From the NCBI GenBank assembly GCA_032128415.1, contig JAQBGW010000125.1:24727-88726 (forward strand): 64,000 nt of DNA, read 5' to 3'. Below, one piece after another: positions 34,895 to 43,754 of this stretch. Numbering within the stretch: the first letter of the stretch is position 1; the number at the start of each line of letters is the position of its first letter. Under the pieces are notes generated by a model that saw only the letters and a list, made by a program, of their open reading frames with translations, was not told where the DNA came from and searched no databases. The DNA comes from Ga0077527 sp032128415 (GTDB lineage Bacteria > Pseudomonadota > Gammaproteobacteria > Burkholderiales > SG8-41). Made by a program: the position numbers and the translations under genes.

Positions 34895-36190
34895 CTAAGC
34901 TGCCGCACGCCAGTCGCCGCCGGCGACCGTCCGCGCATCGGTCACGCATCCCGTCAGTGCTGACGCCGCCACCGTCGCTGCTGAAGCGATCCAGATTTCC
35001 GAACTCGGATTACCGAGCCGTCCCTTGAAATTGCGATTGGCACTGGAAATCACCACCTGCTTGTCGCCGGCAATGTAATGACCGGTGATATTGACGCAGG
35101 TGCCGCAACCTGCCGCCTCGACTGAAGCGCCAGCCGCAGTCAGGATTTCAAAAAGGCCTTCGCGCATCGCCGCGAGATATATCGCCCGCGATGCCGGCGT
35201 GACGATCATGCGCACGCCCTTGGCGAGTTTTTTGCCTTTGAGGATCGCCGCCGCCTGGCGGATATCGTCGAGCCTGCCATTGGTGCAGGTGCCGATCAGC
35301 GCGACCTGGATTTTCTGCCCCGCCATTTCCGGCACACCCACCACATCGTCGATCAGATGTTTGCGTGCGATCTGCGGCGTCAGATTAGCCACATCAATGA
35401 CGATGTGCTGGGCGTATTGGGCATCTGCATCAGCCTTGACCGGTTTCGGCGCTGCCGCGCCATGCGCCTTCAGCCAGGCGGTGGTTTTTTCATCAGCTTC
35501 AAGCAACGCCGCCTTGGCACCCAGCTCTGCAGCATGATTCGCCAGCGTCATGCGATCATCGATACCCATCGCGGCCACGCCGTCGCCGCAATATTCCAGT
35601 GCCCGGTAATTCGCACCCTCGGCGCCGAGTTTGCCCAGCATGGTCAGCGTCACGTCCTTGGCCCATACACCAGGTTGCAGCGTGCCCTTGAGCTCAATAA
35701 GGATAGTTTCCGGTACGCGGAACCACAACTTGCCGGTCAGCATCACTGCCGACACGTCGGTGCCTTCAACACCAGTGCCGAATACATTGAACGCGCCATA
35801 TGTGGTGGAGTGGGTATCGGTGCCGACGACGAGATCACCGCAGGTGAAATGACCGCCTTCGGGCAGCACCTGATGACAGATACCGTCGCCGACGTCATAC
35901 AGCGGCGTGCCGTGTTTTTCTGCGAATTCGCGCATGGCAACATGGGTATTCGCCGCTTCCCTATTCGGCGGCGGCGAATAGTGGTCAAGCACCAGCGCGG
36001 TACGTTTGACATGCGGCAGCGTAAATCCCGGCTTGCCCGCACCCAGTTTCTCAATCATTTTCAGCGCATTGCCGGCGCGCGCATCGTGAATCATCGAAAA
36101 ATCGACACTGGCGACGACGATTTCACCGGCATTGGCCGGCTTGCCATGCGCATGTTGGCCGAGAATTTTCTCGGCAATGGTGTGGCCCAT
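34895..36190 (-). CDS. Aconitase-family hydro-lyase large subunit (LeuC/DmdA-like)
   Basis: The 431-residue [4Fe-4S] subunit has MGHTIAEKILGQHA at the start, GTDTHSTTYGAFNVFGTGVEGTD, and the three cluster Cys: C302 in GTCTNGR, C362 and C365 in GCGTCVN. The length fits the shorter LeuC/HacA group. GGAGGG precedes the ATG at 36190 at good spacing. Followed by its small subunit, then MLE-type and lyase genes, it should catalyse a hydration/dehydration step on a small diacid. True leucine biosynthesis is unlikely in this setting. Confidence 0.9.
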   Translation of the reverse strand: MGHTIAEKILGQHAHGKPANAGEIVVASVDFSMIHDARAGNALKMIEKLGAGKPGFTLPHVKRTALVLDHYSPPPNREAANTHVAMREFAEKHGTPLYDVGDGICHQVLPEGGHFTCGDLVVGTDTHSTTYGAFNVFGTGVEGTDVSAVMLTGKLWFRVPETILIELKGTLQPGVWAKDVTLTMLGKLGAEGANYRALEYCGDGVAAMGIDDRMTLANHAAELGAKAALLEADEKTTAWLKAHGAAAPKPVKADADAQYAQHIVIDVANLTPQIARKHLIDDVVGVPEMAGQKIQVALIGTCTNGRLDDIRQAAAILKGKKLAKGVRMIVTPASRAIYLAAMREGLFEILTAAGASVEAAGCGTCVNITGHYIAGDKQVVISSANRNFKGRLGNPSSEIWIASAATVAASALTGCVTDARTVAGGDWRAAA

Positions 36191-36320
36191 CGGAAATTGC
36201 CCTCCAGAAATTTGCCGCAGACAGCATTTGCGGCCAGACCGTAACTTTAGCCCATGCACGCCCAGCCAGGCCGGATTGGTTCACGATATGAGCGGAACTC
36301 AGGCCGGATTTATAATTAAA

Positions 36321-37850
36321 TCAATAGCTTGTTGGCCAGTTCGCGAGCCGGTGCTGCCCCACGCCGTTGCTCAGCCGCAACGACTGGATATCGAGCATTT
36401 CCTTGAGATATTCCCGCGTCTCGCGCGGGTCGAGTACTTCCTTCACGCCGAACACCGCACCCATGTCGTAGGCCGTTGCGTTGCTGGTCATGTCCTCGAG
36501 CAGTTTGCCGAATCGCGCCGGATCATCTTCTTCGGCAATGCCGTGTACCACGGTCACTGCTGTCCGCGGATTCATGAAACTCACCTCCGCGGTCCACCAC
36601 GCGGCGATTTCGTCGGCGATGCCAGCGCCGCCCATGTTGATGTATCCCCGGCCGTAGCTCTTGCGCAGGATGATGCTGATCCTCGGCACCGTGACCTGCA
36701 GCAGCGCATTCATCCAGTTGATCACCTTGCCGATGACGCCGCGCTTCTCCGCCTCCGGCCCGATCAAAAAGCCTGGCTGGTCCTGCAGGAATATCAGCGG
36801 CACGTTGTACGAATCGCACAGCACGATGAAGTCCGCCGCCTTACTGCACGCATCGGCGTCCATCGCGCCGCCCTTGAACAGCGGGTTGTTGGCAATGATG
36901 CCGACCGGACGGCCGTCGATCCTGGCCAGAGCCGTGGTGATGCTGCGTCCGTAGCGTTCCTTGATCTCGAAAAAACTTTCAAGATCGACAATGGCGCGGA
37001 TCACCTTGCGCATGTCATAGACCTGCGCTGCCGATTCGGGTATCAGGTCCAGTATGTTCTTGACCGGCTCGTCGGAACCTTCCGGCACCGCAGCGACCGG
37101 CGGCGGCAGGCGATTATTCGTCGGCAAGTAGCCGAGAAACCGCTTGATCGCATCCAGTGCCTGCTGATCGGTATCAACGATCAAATCGGCAAAGCCGGAG
37201 TGTTCCGCCAGCACCTGCCAGCCGCCCAGTTCCTCGGCGCTGACTTCACGCCCCAGCGCCATCGACACCACACGGGGACTTGCCACCGCCATCACCGCGC
37301 CTTTGCGCATCACGCAGAAATCCGAGCAGCACGCATGCCACGCTGCAGAACCAAACGCATTACCGAGCACTGCAGCCGCCCATGGCGCCTCCCGCGTGCG
37401 CAGGAAACGGTTGCCCTCAACATTCATGCCCATGCCCTCGCCCATGATGTCGGGCATGCGCACGCCGGTGGATTCGCCGAGAAACACCACCGGAAAACCG
37501 CGCCGGGTGCCGGTGTCCTTGATGTGCGCCATCTTGCGATTATTGGTATAGCTCGATGACGACGCCTTGACGGTGAAGTCGTAGCCGACCACGCCCACGC
37601 GCCTGCCTTCGAGTTTCCCGAATCCAGTAACTTTGCCGTCGGCCGGTGTGGATTCACGCATCCCAGGGATGTACGACACCCCGAACAAACCGGCTTCGCG
37701 GAACGTCCCCGGATCCAGCAGATAAGCGATACGCTCGCGGGCATTCAGAATGCCGGCTTGCGTGCGTTTCCCCAGCTTCTCCGGCCCGCCCATGGCCTTT
37801 GCCTGGGCGGCACGTTCTGCGTGTTCACTGATTTCGCGTTCAAATTTCAT
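36321..37850 (-). CDS. Acyl-CoA carboxylase carboxyltransferase subunit (orphan)
   Basis: A 509-residue enzyme of the propionyl/acetyl/methylcrotonyl-CoA carboxyltransferase family. The N-terminal half has LNARERIAYLLDPGTF and the oxyanion GESTGVRMPD; the C-terminal half has NNPLFKGGAMDADACSKAADFI and DQPGFLIGPEAEKRG, the biotin-side pocket. It exchanges CO2 between biotin and an acyl-CoA, or decarboxylates a methylmalonyl-type CoA. No biotin carboxylase or carrier gene lies in this window, so the partner is elsewhere. It is 130 bases upstream of the LeuC-like gene on the same strand. Confidence 0.9.
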   Translation of the reverse strand: MKFEREISEHAERAAQAKAMGGPEKLGKRTQAGILNARERIAYLLDPGTFREAGLFGVSYIPGMRESTPADGKVTGFGKLEGRRVGVVGYDFTVKASSSSYTNNRKMAHIKDTGTRRGFPVVFLGESTGVRMPDIMGEGMGMNVEGNRFLRTREAPWAAAVLGNAFGSAAWHACCSDFCVMRKGAVMAVASPRVVSMALGREVSAEELGGWQVLAEHSGFADLIVDTDQQALDAIKRFLGYLPTNNRLPPPVAAVPEGSDEPVKNILDLIPESAAQVYDMRKVIRAIVDLESFFEIKERYGRSITTALARIDGRPVGIIANNPLFKGGAMDADACSKAADFIVLCDSYNVPLIFLQDQPGFLIGPEAEKRGVIGKVINWMNALLQVTVPRISIILRKSYGRGYINMGGAGIADEIAAWWTAEVSFMNPRTAVTVVHGIAEEDDPARFGKLLEDMTSNATAYDMGAVFGVKEVLDPRETREYLKEMLDIQSLRLSNGVGQHRLANWPTSY

Positions 37851-38112
37851 TTCTGATCCCCGGCAGGCAGATTCTGGTCTTGTCTACGATGGCGCCATCC
37901 AGGCCGCGCGGTAAAGTGATGTCTGCCACAGTATGAATTCCTTTTATCTGATAATCAGCACATTGTGGCCATGACCGGCAACCGAATCTGCCATCTGGAT
38001 GACAATTGACCAACGGCTGCAGAGTTAGTATTCGGCTGTCTGAATGCCAGGCAGCCAAAGCAGAATCATTGCCGCAACGCACAACACGACGCCTATCGAC
38101 GACGGACTGAAC

Positions 38113-39162
38113 ATGGAAAAATTGCGAGTATGGGCATGTGGTTGCTGCCATGTGCACAGCGATTTGCGTCATGGCCGCCGCAGCCTGGCCGAGGCCATCG
38201 AGCAAAGCGAGCATGGCGGCACCGAAGGCGGCGATCCTTTCGACTGGGATCTGATGCTGAACCTGGGCGACCTTTCAGGCACCCAGGGCCCACCGACGGA
38301 CGCCGACGGCCCTCCAGTCGTCGAACAGATGAATGCGGGTCGCCAGCATCGCCCGGAGCAGATCTATTGCCTGCTGGGCAACCACGATGCCAGCGGTCCT
38401 CACGAAGAATCCCAGTGGTGGTTCAGGAAATGGATTGATCCGCTGGGATTGAATCCCGAATTTTCCGGAATTCATGCGGAACGCAGACCGTATCCAATAA
38501 CCGGCACCTGGGAACGCTATTCGTTTGTTGCCGGCAATGTGTTGTTTCTGATGCTCGGAGACCGCAACGACGGCGGACCGCCCAAGGGACGGGGTGAGCA
38601 CGGCGGTTATCCCGCGGGTGCAATCACGTCGGACACGTTTGACTGGTGGCGGGAGATGGTGGAGTCCAACCAGGACAAGATCATCGTCACCTGCGCGCAT
38701 CACATGCTGCGCGACACCACCACGGCGACGGGACGCTGGGAGGGCGTGAACGGCAACTATCATCATCCTTACGAAGACGCCGAAGGCGCATCCTATCTCT
38801 ACTGGGTCGGCGATGATGCCGACACCAGCGCATTTCACGACTATTTCGCGAAACATCCGCGCGCGATCGATCTCTGGCTGGGCAGCCATACGCACGCACA
38901 CCCGGACGACCGGTTCGGCAGAAAAGAAATGGTCGCGCAGCACTGGGGCATCACGTTTGCAAACGTGGGCGCAATGACCCGCTATCACGGACGCGAAAAC
39001 CGCCGCTGGTGGCCGAGCAGCCGTTTACTGGATTTTGAACACGGCAGTCGTGAAGCCGCCTTCCGCTGTTACCTGCATACCAGCCACTATGCCCGGCAGG
39101 GCTGGTATGCACCGGCAACCAAAACGATTGCCCTCAGACATGCGTTCCAGGGGATGAGCTAG
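38113..39162 (+). CDS. Calcineurin-like metallophosphoesterase
   Basis: The 349-residue protein has the five metallophosphoesterase motifs in order: CHVHSD at 12-17 in place of DxH, NLGDLSG at 50-56, GNHDA at 89-93, CAHH in the second half and GSHTHAHPDD after it. These bind two metals and hydrolyse a phosphoester. There is no signal peptide, so it is cytoplasmic. The first motif is unusual: the metal-binding Asp of D-x-H appears as HVHSD. The ATG at 38113 starts the conserved block; the 23 extra residues from 38044 look non-coding. The next gene is a Crp/Fnr regulator. Confidence 0.83.
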   Translation: MEKLRVWACGCCHVHSDLRHGRRSLAEAIEQSEHGGTEGGDPFDWDLMLNLGDLSGTQGPPTDADGPPVVEQMNAGRQHRPEQIYCLLGNHDASGPHEESQWWFRKWIDPLGLNPEFSGIHAERRPYPITGTWERYSFVAGNVLFLMLGDRNDGGPPKGRGEHGGYPAGAITSDTFDWWREMVESNQDKIIVTCAHHMLRDTTTATGRWEGVNGNYHHPYEDAEGASYLYWVGDDADTSAFHDYFAKHPRAIDLWLGSHTHAHPDDRFGRKEMVAQHWGITFANVGAMTRYHGRENRRWWPSSRLLDFEHGSREAAFRCYLHTSHYARQGWYAPATKTIALRHAFQGMS

Positions 39163-39322
39163 TTCGCGCGAATATTCTCTTGCCGGACAACACGCACGAC
39201 AGCCTTGATGTCCCTCTCCAGCAGCGTCTTGAGCTCGACCGGCGGCACGGGGTTAGAATGAATAATCCCCGCGTCAAAAAACCGAACGCGCCTCACATCG
39301 CCGCAACGCACGACCAGACGCC

Positions 39323-39991
39323 ATGCCAACCACAGATTTTCTGGGCCAGCTTCCTGCGATTCACCGGGACGCCCTGCTCGCCCGTGCAACGCGGGTACGC
39401 TTGCGCAAGGGCGAGTTCATTTTCCGCACCGGCGATTCCGGAGATGCCGTGTTCATATTACTTGCCGGCCGCGTGAAAACCTACAAGATCGCGCCGAACG
39501 GCAAGGAAGTCATCCTGTGGTTCAATTTTCCAGGCGAAATGTTCGGGTTCGTGGAAACGCCGCACGACATGGGACGCATGGTCAACATCCAGACCTGCGA
39601 AAACACGGAAATCGCCAGGATATCCGGTGCACATTTTCGTGAATTGATTTCAACGTACACCGAGATTTCGCAGCTCTGCGTCCGTGTCGTGGCCTCCCGG
39701 CTGGGCATGCTGGCCAACCGCCTCGTCTATCTGATGAATGACAATGCCGAGGCGCGCATCGCCAAGTTTCTGCTCGATCTGGCAGCCCGGTATCACGATC
39801 CAAACAGCAACGCCGAGCATCCGCTAGACCTCACCCATCAGGAAATTGCGAATATCTCCGGAGTACAACGCCAGACCGTCACCCGTATTCTGGGGAAATT
39901 TTCCAAACGGGGGGCGTTGACGATGCGCTACCGGAACATCAGTATCCGCGACCATGAATTGCTGGCGCGTTATGCCGCACGGCATCCGTAA
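39323..39991 (+). CDS. Crp/Fnr family transcriptional regulator
   Basis: A 222-residue regulator: cyclic-nucleotide-binding-like domain at about 10-125 (KGEFIFRTGDSGDAVFILLAGRVKTYK), a dimer helix around 125-150 and a winged helix with LTHQEIANISGVQRQTVTRILGKF, the Fnr-type recognition helix. The N-terminal Fnr cluster Cys are absent, so it should not sense oxygen that way. The effector pocket lacks an obvious cAMP Arg/Ser pair. It precedes an MmgE/PrpD gene by 44 bases and is the only regulator gene I can find in this window; it may control the following genes. Confidence 0.92.
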   Translation: MPTTDFLGQLPAIHRDALLARATRVRLRKGEFIFRTGDSGDAVFILLAGRVKTYKIAPNGKEVILWFNFPGEMFGFVETPHDMGRMVNIQTCENTEIARISGAHFRELISTYTEISQLCVRVVASRLGMLANRLVYLMNDNAEARIAKFLLDLAARYHDPNSNAEHPLDLTHQEIANISGVQRQTVTRILGKFSKRGALTMRYRNISIRDHELLARYAARHP

Positions 39992-40035
39992 AGCGGCAGA
40001 ATGACTCAGCGGATTCGTATATCATCCCGCTCCTC

Positions 40036-41457
40036 ATGACCGCCAAAACACTGCAATTGACCGCCGAAGTCGCCCGGTTTGTCACCGCCACCAAAGCCGC
40101 ACGCATACCGCGTGAGGTCATGCATCTCGGCAAACGCTCCATCCTTGACGGTCTCGGGCTCGCACTGGCGGGCAATGCCGCCGAATCCGGCCACATCGTG
40201 CGCGCCTATCTCAGGACGCTGGGTGTGCCGCTCGACAAGGGCGTAACCGTGATCGGCACTGCACTGAAAGTACCGCCGCGCTTCGCTGCATTTGCAAATG
40301 GCATCGCCATCCACGCCGACGATTACGACGACACGCAGCTCGCCGTTGCCAAGGATCGCGTGTATGGTTTGCTGACGCATCCGACCGCCCCCGTACTGCC
40401 CGCCGTGCTGGCGATCGCCGAGCGTGACAACCGTTCCGGTCTCGATTTGCTCGTGGCCTACCAGATTGCCGTCGAAGTCGAAACCAAGCTCGCTGAAGCC
40501 ATTAATCCGCGGCATTACGCCGACGGATTCCATTCGACCGCGACTTTCGGCGCCATCGGTGCCGCCGCCGGTGCTGCGCGTCTGCTCAGGCTCGATGCAG
40601 CGCAAACGGCGCAGGCGTTGAGCTTGGGCGCCAGTCAAGCCGCGGGTCTGCGCGAAAACTTCGGCACCATGACCAAACCCTTTCATCCGGGACGTGCCGC
40701 CGAATCGGGCATCGTCGCTGCGGAACTGGTCAAACTGGGCTGGACGGCAGCGCCGGACGCACTCGAGGCCAAACGCGGATTCTTCAACGCGGCCGGCGGC
40801 GGTTTTGACGTCGCCGCGATTCACGGCAAACTCGGCAAGCCATGGACCTTCGCCATGCCCGGCGTTTCGATCAAGCCGCATCCCAGCGGCTCACTGACCC
40901 ACCCCGGCATGGGCGTGATGCTGGAACTGATACTCAAACACGACATTCGCCCGGCGCAGGTGGTGAAAGTCAAAGTCGGCACCAATCGCCACATGCCCAA
41001 TACGCTAATCCATCGCCGGCCGAAAAATGAACTGCAGGCGAAATTCAGCATGGAATTCTGCATGGCCATCCTGCTGCTGGAGCGCAAGGCGGGGCTCGCC
41101 CAATTCACCAACGCCGTGGTCCGGCGCGCCGATATGCAACGCATAATCGACAAAATCGATTTCGGCGTACATCCCGAGGCCGAAGCCGCTGGTTATGAGA
41201 AAATGACCACCATCATCGATATTGAGCTCGCCGACGGTCGTCGGATCGGTGGTCGTGCTGATTTCGGAAAAGGCAGTCCGGTAAATCCCATGAGCGATGC
41301 GGAAGTGGCCACAAAATTTCGCGAATGCGCGGTGTGGGGCGGACTATCGAATATCGGTGCCGAGCGCATCATCGAATGTGTGTTCAGTATCGAAAAACTG
41401 CCACGCGTGCGTGAACTGACGCGTTTGCTCGCCGTTAAAAAGCGGCGTAAATCATAA
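40036..41457 (+). CDS. MmgE/PrpD family protein
   Basis: The 473-residue protein has the MmgE/PrpD (2-methylcitrate dehydratase-like) two-domain form: VMHLGKRSILDGLGLALAGNAAESG, then NGIAIHADDYDDTQL, a variant of the usual HxxDYDD active-site motif, and TKPFHPGRAAESGIVAAEL in the middle. PrpD dehydrates 2-methylcitrate; many relatives act on other hydroxy-tricarboxylates, cis-aconitate or itaconate-type acids. It lies 44 bases behind the Crp/Fnr gene and 35 bases ahead of a PdxA paralogue, with the AT-rich motif in that gap. Confidence 0.9.
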   Translation: MTAKTLQLTAEVARFVTATKAARIPREVMHLGKRSILDGLGLALAGNAAESGHIVRAYLRTLGVPLDKGVTVIGTALKVPPRFAAFANGIAIHADDYDDTQLAVAKDRVYGLLTHPTAPVLPAVLAIAERDNRSGLDLLVAYQIAVEVETKLAEAINPRHYADGFHSTATFGAIGAAAGAARLLRLDAAQTAQALSLGASQAAGLRENFGTMTKPFHPGRAAESGIVAAELVKLGWTAAPDALEAKRGFFNAAGGGFDVAAIHGKLGKPWTFAMPGVSIKPHPSGSLTHPGMGVMLELILKHDIRPAQVVKVKVGTNRHMPNTLIHRRPKNELQAKFSMEFCMAILLLERKAGLAQFTNAVVRRADMQRIIDKIDFGVHPEAEAAGYEKMTTIIDIELADGRRIGGRADFGKGSPVNPMSDAEVATKFRECAVWGGLSNIGAERIIECVFSIEKLPRVRELTRLLAVKKRRKS

Positions 41458-41460
41458 AAA

Positions 41461-41491
41461 TAACATAACCCATTGTTTTTATTATTAAATT
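41461..41491. repeat. AT-rich intergenic motif, copy 3 (inverted)
   Basis: Read on the minus strand the gap between the PrpD-like and PdxA-like genes gives ATAAAAACAATGGGTTATG, matching the other copies. Confidence 0.4.
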
Positions 41492-41492
41492 T

Positions 41493-42512
41493 ATGAACTC
41501 GCTCCCTCGCATCGGCTTCATGCTCGGCGATGTTACTGGCATCGGTCCCGAAATCGCAGCCAAGCTGTTGGCGTCCAGCAAGATCGCCTCCCAGGCCGAA
41601 GTCGTCATCATCGGCGACCGACGGGTACTCAAACTCGGCATGCGCAATGCCGCCGTCAAAGTGCCGCACACGGTCTATGGTCGAATCGACGAGGTGCAAT
41701 TTCCCCGTAACGATTTTCCAATGATCGACCTCGGCAACGTCGATCCCGCGCAGTACCCGCAAGGCACATCGTCAGATGAGTCCGGCAAGCTCTGCGGCGA
41801 CACGCTGAAGTTCATGATTGACTTGGCACTCGCTGGGAAACTCGACGGCATCTGCTTTGCGCCCCTGAACAAGGGGGCGATGAACCGCGGCGGCTGGAAA
41901 TTCAACGACGAGCACCAGATGTTCGCCAAGCTCACGGATCACAAGGGCTTTTTCGGCGAAATGAATGTCATTGAGCAATTCAGCACCTTCCGCGTGACAT
42001 CGCATGTTGCGCTGCGCGAGGCAGTCAACCTGGTTACGCCAGAGCGCATCAGCGCCGCGGTTAATCTCGCCAATAATTCGCTGCGCGCCGCAGGCTGCGC
42101 CCACCCGCGTATCGGCGTCGCTGCGCTCAATCCGCACAACGGCGAGAATGGTCTGTTCGGCGACGAGGAAATCCGCATCATCCGTCCGACCGTAGACAAG
42201 CTGCGCGCCGAGGGAATCGACTGTCAGGGGCCCATCTCCTCCGACGTGATATTCCTGAAAGCGTTGAAGAAAGAATTCGACGGCGTGGTGATGATGTACC
42301 ACGACCAGGGCCAGATCGCGACCAAGCTGCTGGGTTTCAACAAAGGCGTCACTGTCACGGCTGGCCTGAAAACGGTATTCACCACGCCTGCGCATGGCAC
42401 TGCCTACGACATCGTCGGCCAAGGCAAGGCTGACCCCGGCGCTATGGAACACGCCTTCATGCTGGCAGCGAAACTGGCTGCCGGTCGAAAATCACAAAAG
42501 GCCGCCGCCTGA
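41493..42512 (+). CDS. PdxA-family dehydrogenase (catabolic PdxA2-like)
   Basis: A 339-residue 4-hydroxythreonine-4-phosphate dehydrogenase homologue: MLGDVTGIGPEIAAKLL at the N-terminus, FAPLNKGAMNRGG in the middle, LNPHNGENGLFG and MYHDQGQIATKLLGFNKGV with the metal His. The substrate motif GHTE of vitamin-B6 PdxA is NDEHQ here. That change and the catabolic setting (PrpD-like before, Bug receptor 52 bases after) suggest a PdxA2-type enzyme that oxidises another phosphorylated or carboxylated hydroxy compound. Vitamin B6 synthesis is possible but less likely. Confidence 0.85.
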   Translation: MNSLPRIGFMLGDVTGIGPEIAAKLLASSKIASQAEVVIIGDRRVLKLGMRNAAVKVPHTVYGRIDEVQFPRNDFPMIDLGNVDPAQYPQGTSSDESGKLCGDTLKFMIDLALAGKLDGICFAPLNKGAMNRGGWKFNDEHQMFAKLTDHKGFFGEMNVIEQFSTFRVTSHVALREAVNLVTPERISAAVNLANNSLRAAGCAHPRIGVAALNPHNGENGLFGDEEIRIIRPTVDKLRAEGIDCQGPISSDVIFLKALKKEFDGVVMMYHDQGQIATKLLGFNKGVTVTAGLKTVFTTPAHGTAYDIVGQGKADPGAMEHAFMLAAKLAAGRKSQKAAA

Positions 42513-42564
42513 TCAATATTCTCCCGTCTATAACACGCAATAATAATTAATAAAGGATCTGAAC

Positions 42565-43536
42565 ATGAAAACTACCTTGTTCCGTTTGTTCACCGGCGCA
42601 ATACTGGTCGCTGTCGGATCGTCCGGCATAGCCGCTGATTGGCAGCCGACCAAACCCATCCGCATGCTGGTGGGCTTCGCGCCCGGCGGCGGCACCGATA
42701 CCACGGCCCGCGCGATGGCAACCAAACTCGGTGAACGGCTGGGTCAGCAAATCATCGTCGACAACCGCCCCGGTGCCGCCGGCAACATCGCCACTGAAAT
42801 CACTGCCAAGGCACCGCCTGATGGCTACACGATACTGATGGGCACCATAGCCGCTCTGGCCATCAATCCGTCGCTGTACAAAAAAATGTCGTTTAATCCG
42901 TTGACGGACGTGCTGCCGGTCTCGCGTGCCGTGGATTCGACCAACATCCTGGTCGTGCACCCATCGGTGCCTGCCAAGAGCGTCAAGGAACTAATTACGA
43001 TTGCCAAGATCAAGCCGTTGAATGGCGGCTCATCGGGCGTCGGCGGCGCCCCGCATCTCGCACTTGAATTATTCAACCTGCAGGCGCATACCAAGATCGT
43101 CCACATCCCCTACAAAGGCGGTGGCCCCGCGATAGTTGACCTGATTGCCGGCAACATCGATCTCAGTTTCGCGACCGCGGCGAGTTCGGTCAACTTCATC
43201 AAGTCCGGACGCCTTCGTGCGCTCGCGGTTACTACTGCCAAGCGCTCCGACCTGGTGCCGGAACTGCCGACAATCTCCGAAGCCGGCTTGCCGGGTTTCG
43301 AGGCCAACAACTGGTACGGGATCCTCGTCCCCGCGAAAACACCGCGTTCGGTCATCGACCGCCTGAACAAGGAAATCATCGCGGTGCTGAACACGCCTGC
43401 TGTCAAGGCGTTCCTGTTCAAACAGGGCCTCGACATAGCACCCAGCACACCCGAAGCCTTCGCCGCCTACATCCGCTCCGAAACAGCGCAGTGGGAAAAA
43501 GTCATCAAGGCAGCCAAGCTGTATCACACCAATTGA
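42565..43536 (+). CDS. Bug/TctC family periplasmic receptor (orphan)
   Basis: A 323-residue secreted receptor: signal peptide about 1-22 (SSGIAAD), PIRMLVGFAPGGGTDTTARA, DNRPGAAGNIATEI, and VHIPYKGGGPAIVDLIAGN. AAAGGATCTG precedes the ATG. It is the last gene of the Crp/PrpD/PdxA group, which points to uptake or sensing of that pathway's substrate. A GC-rich hairpin follows at 43584. Confidence 0.92.
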   Translation: MKTTLFRLFTGAILVAVGSSGIAADWQPTKPIRMLVGFAPGGGTDTTARAMATKLGERLGQQIIVDNRPGAAGNIATEITAKAPPDGYTILMGTIAALAINPSLYKKMSFNPLTDVLPVSRAVDSTNILVVHPSVPAKSVKELITIAKIKPLNGGSSGVGGAPHLALELFNLQAHTKIVHIPYKGGGPAIVDLIAGNIDLSFATAASSVNFIKSGRLRALAVTTAKRSDLVPELPTISEAGLPGFEANNWYGILVPAKTPRSVIDRLNKEIIAVLNTPAVKAFLFKQGLDIAPSTPEAFAAYIRSETAQWEKVIKAAKLYHTN

Positions 43537-43583
43537 TGGTTAAAAGCGCTGCCGCACAGAAATACTCAGCAAATTAGGTGTGA

Positions 43584-43613
43584 GTCGTCGCCGGCTTTCT
43601 GCCGGCCGACGAC
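43584..43613 (+). terminator. GC-rich hairpin after Bug receptor gene
   Basis: Arms GTCGTCGCCGGC and GCCGGCCGACGAC pair with one bulge around a TTTCT loop. No T-run follows, so it may be a weak or Rho-assisted terminator or mRNA 3' end. Confidence 0.5.
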
Positions 43614-43754
43614 GCCACCGGGTTGATCTCGCGCGCATCAACCGGCCATGGATGACTTTCACGCCGGAAACCCATGGCTAAGTACCATCAAGACCGAAAC
43701 AGGGAACTGCCTCATCAATTCCTCTATTTTTAAATCAAAACCAACCCCGCACGA

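Noticed and set aside
34374..36190. Leucine biosynthesis leuCD
   Set aside because: Partner genes are catabolic, the small subunit lacks the FGCGSSREHA wording, and no leuA or leuB-type biosynthetic order is seen.
39159..39389. 76-residue minus-strand ORF upstream of the Crp/Fnr gene
   Set aside because: It overlaps the start of the Crp/Fnr gene, lacks a ribosome binding site and looks like promoter-region sequence.
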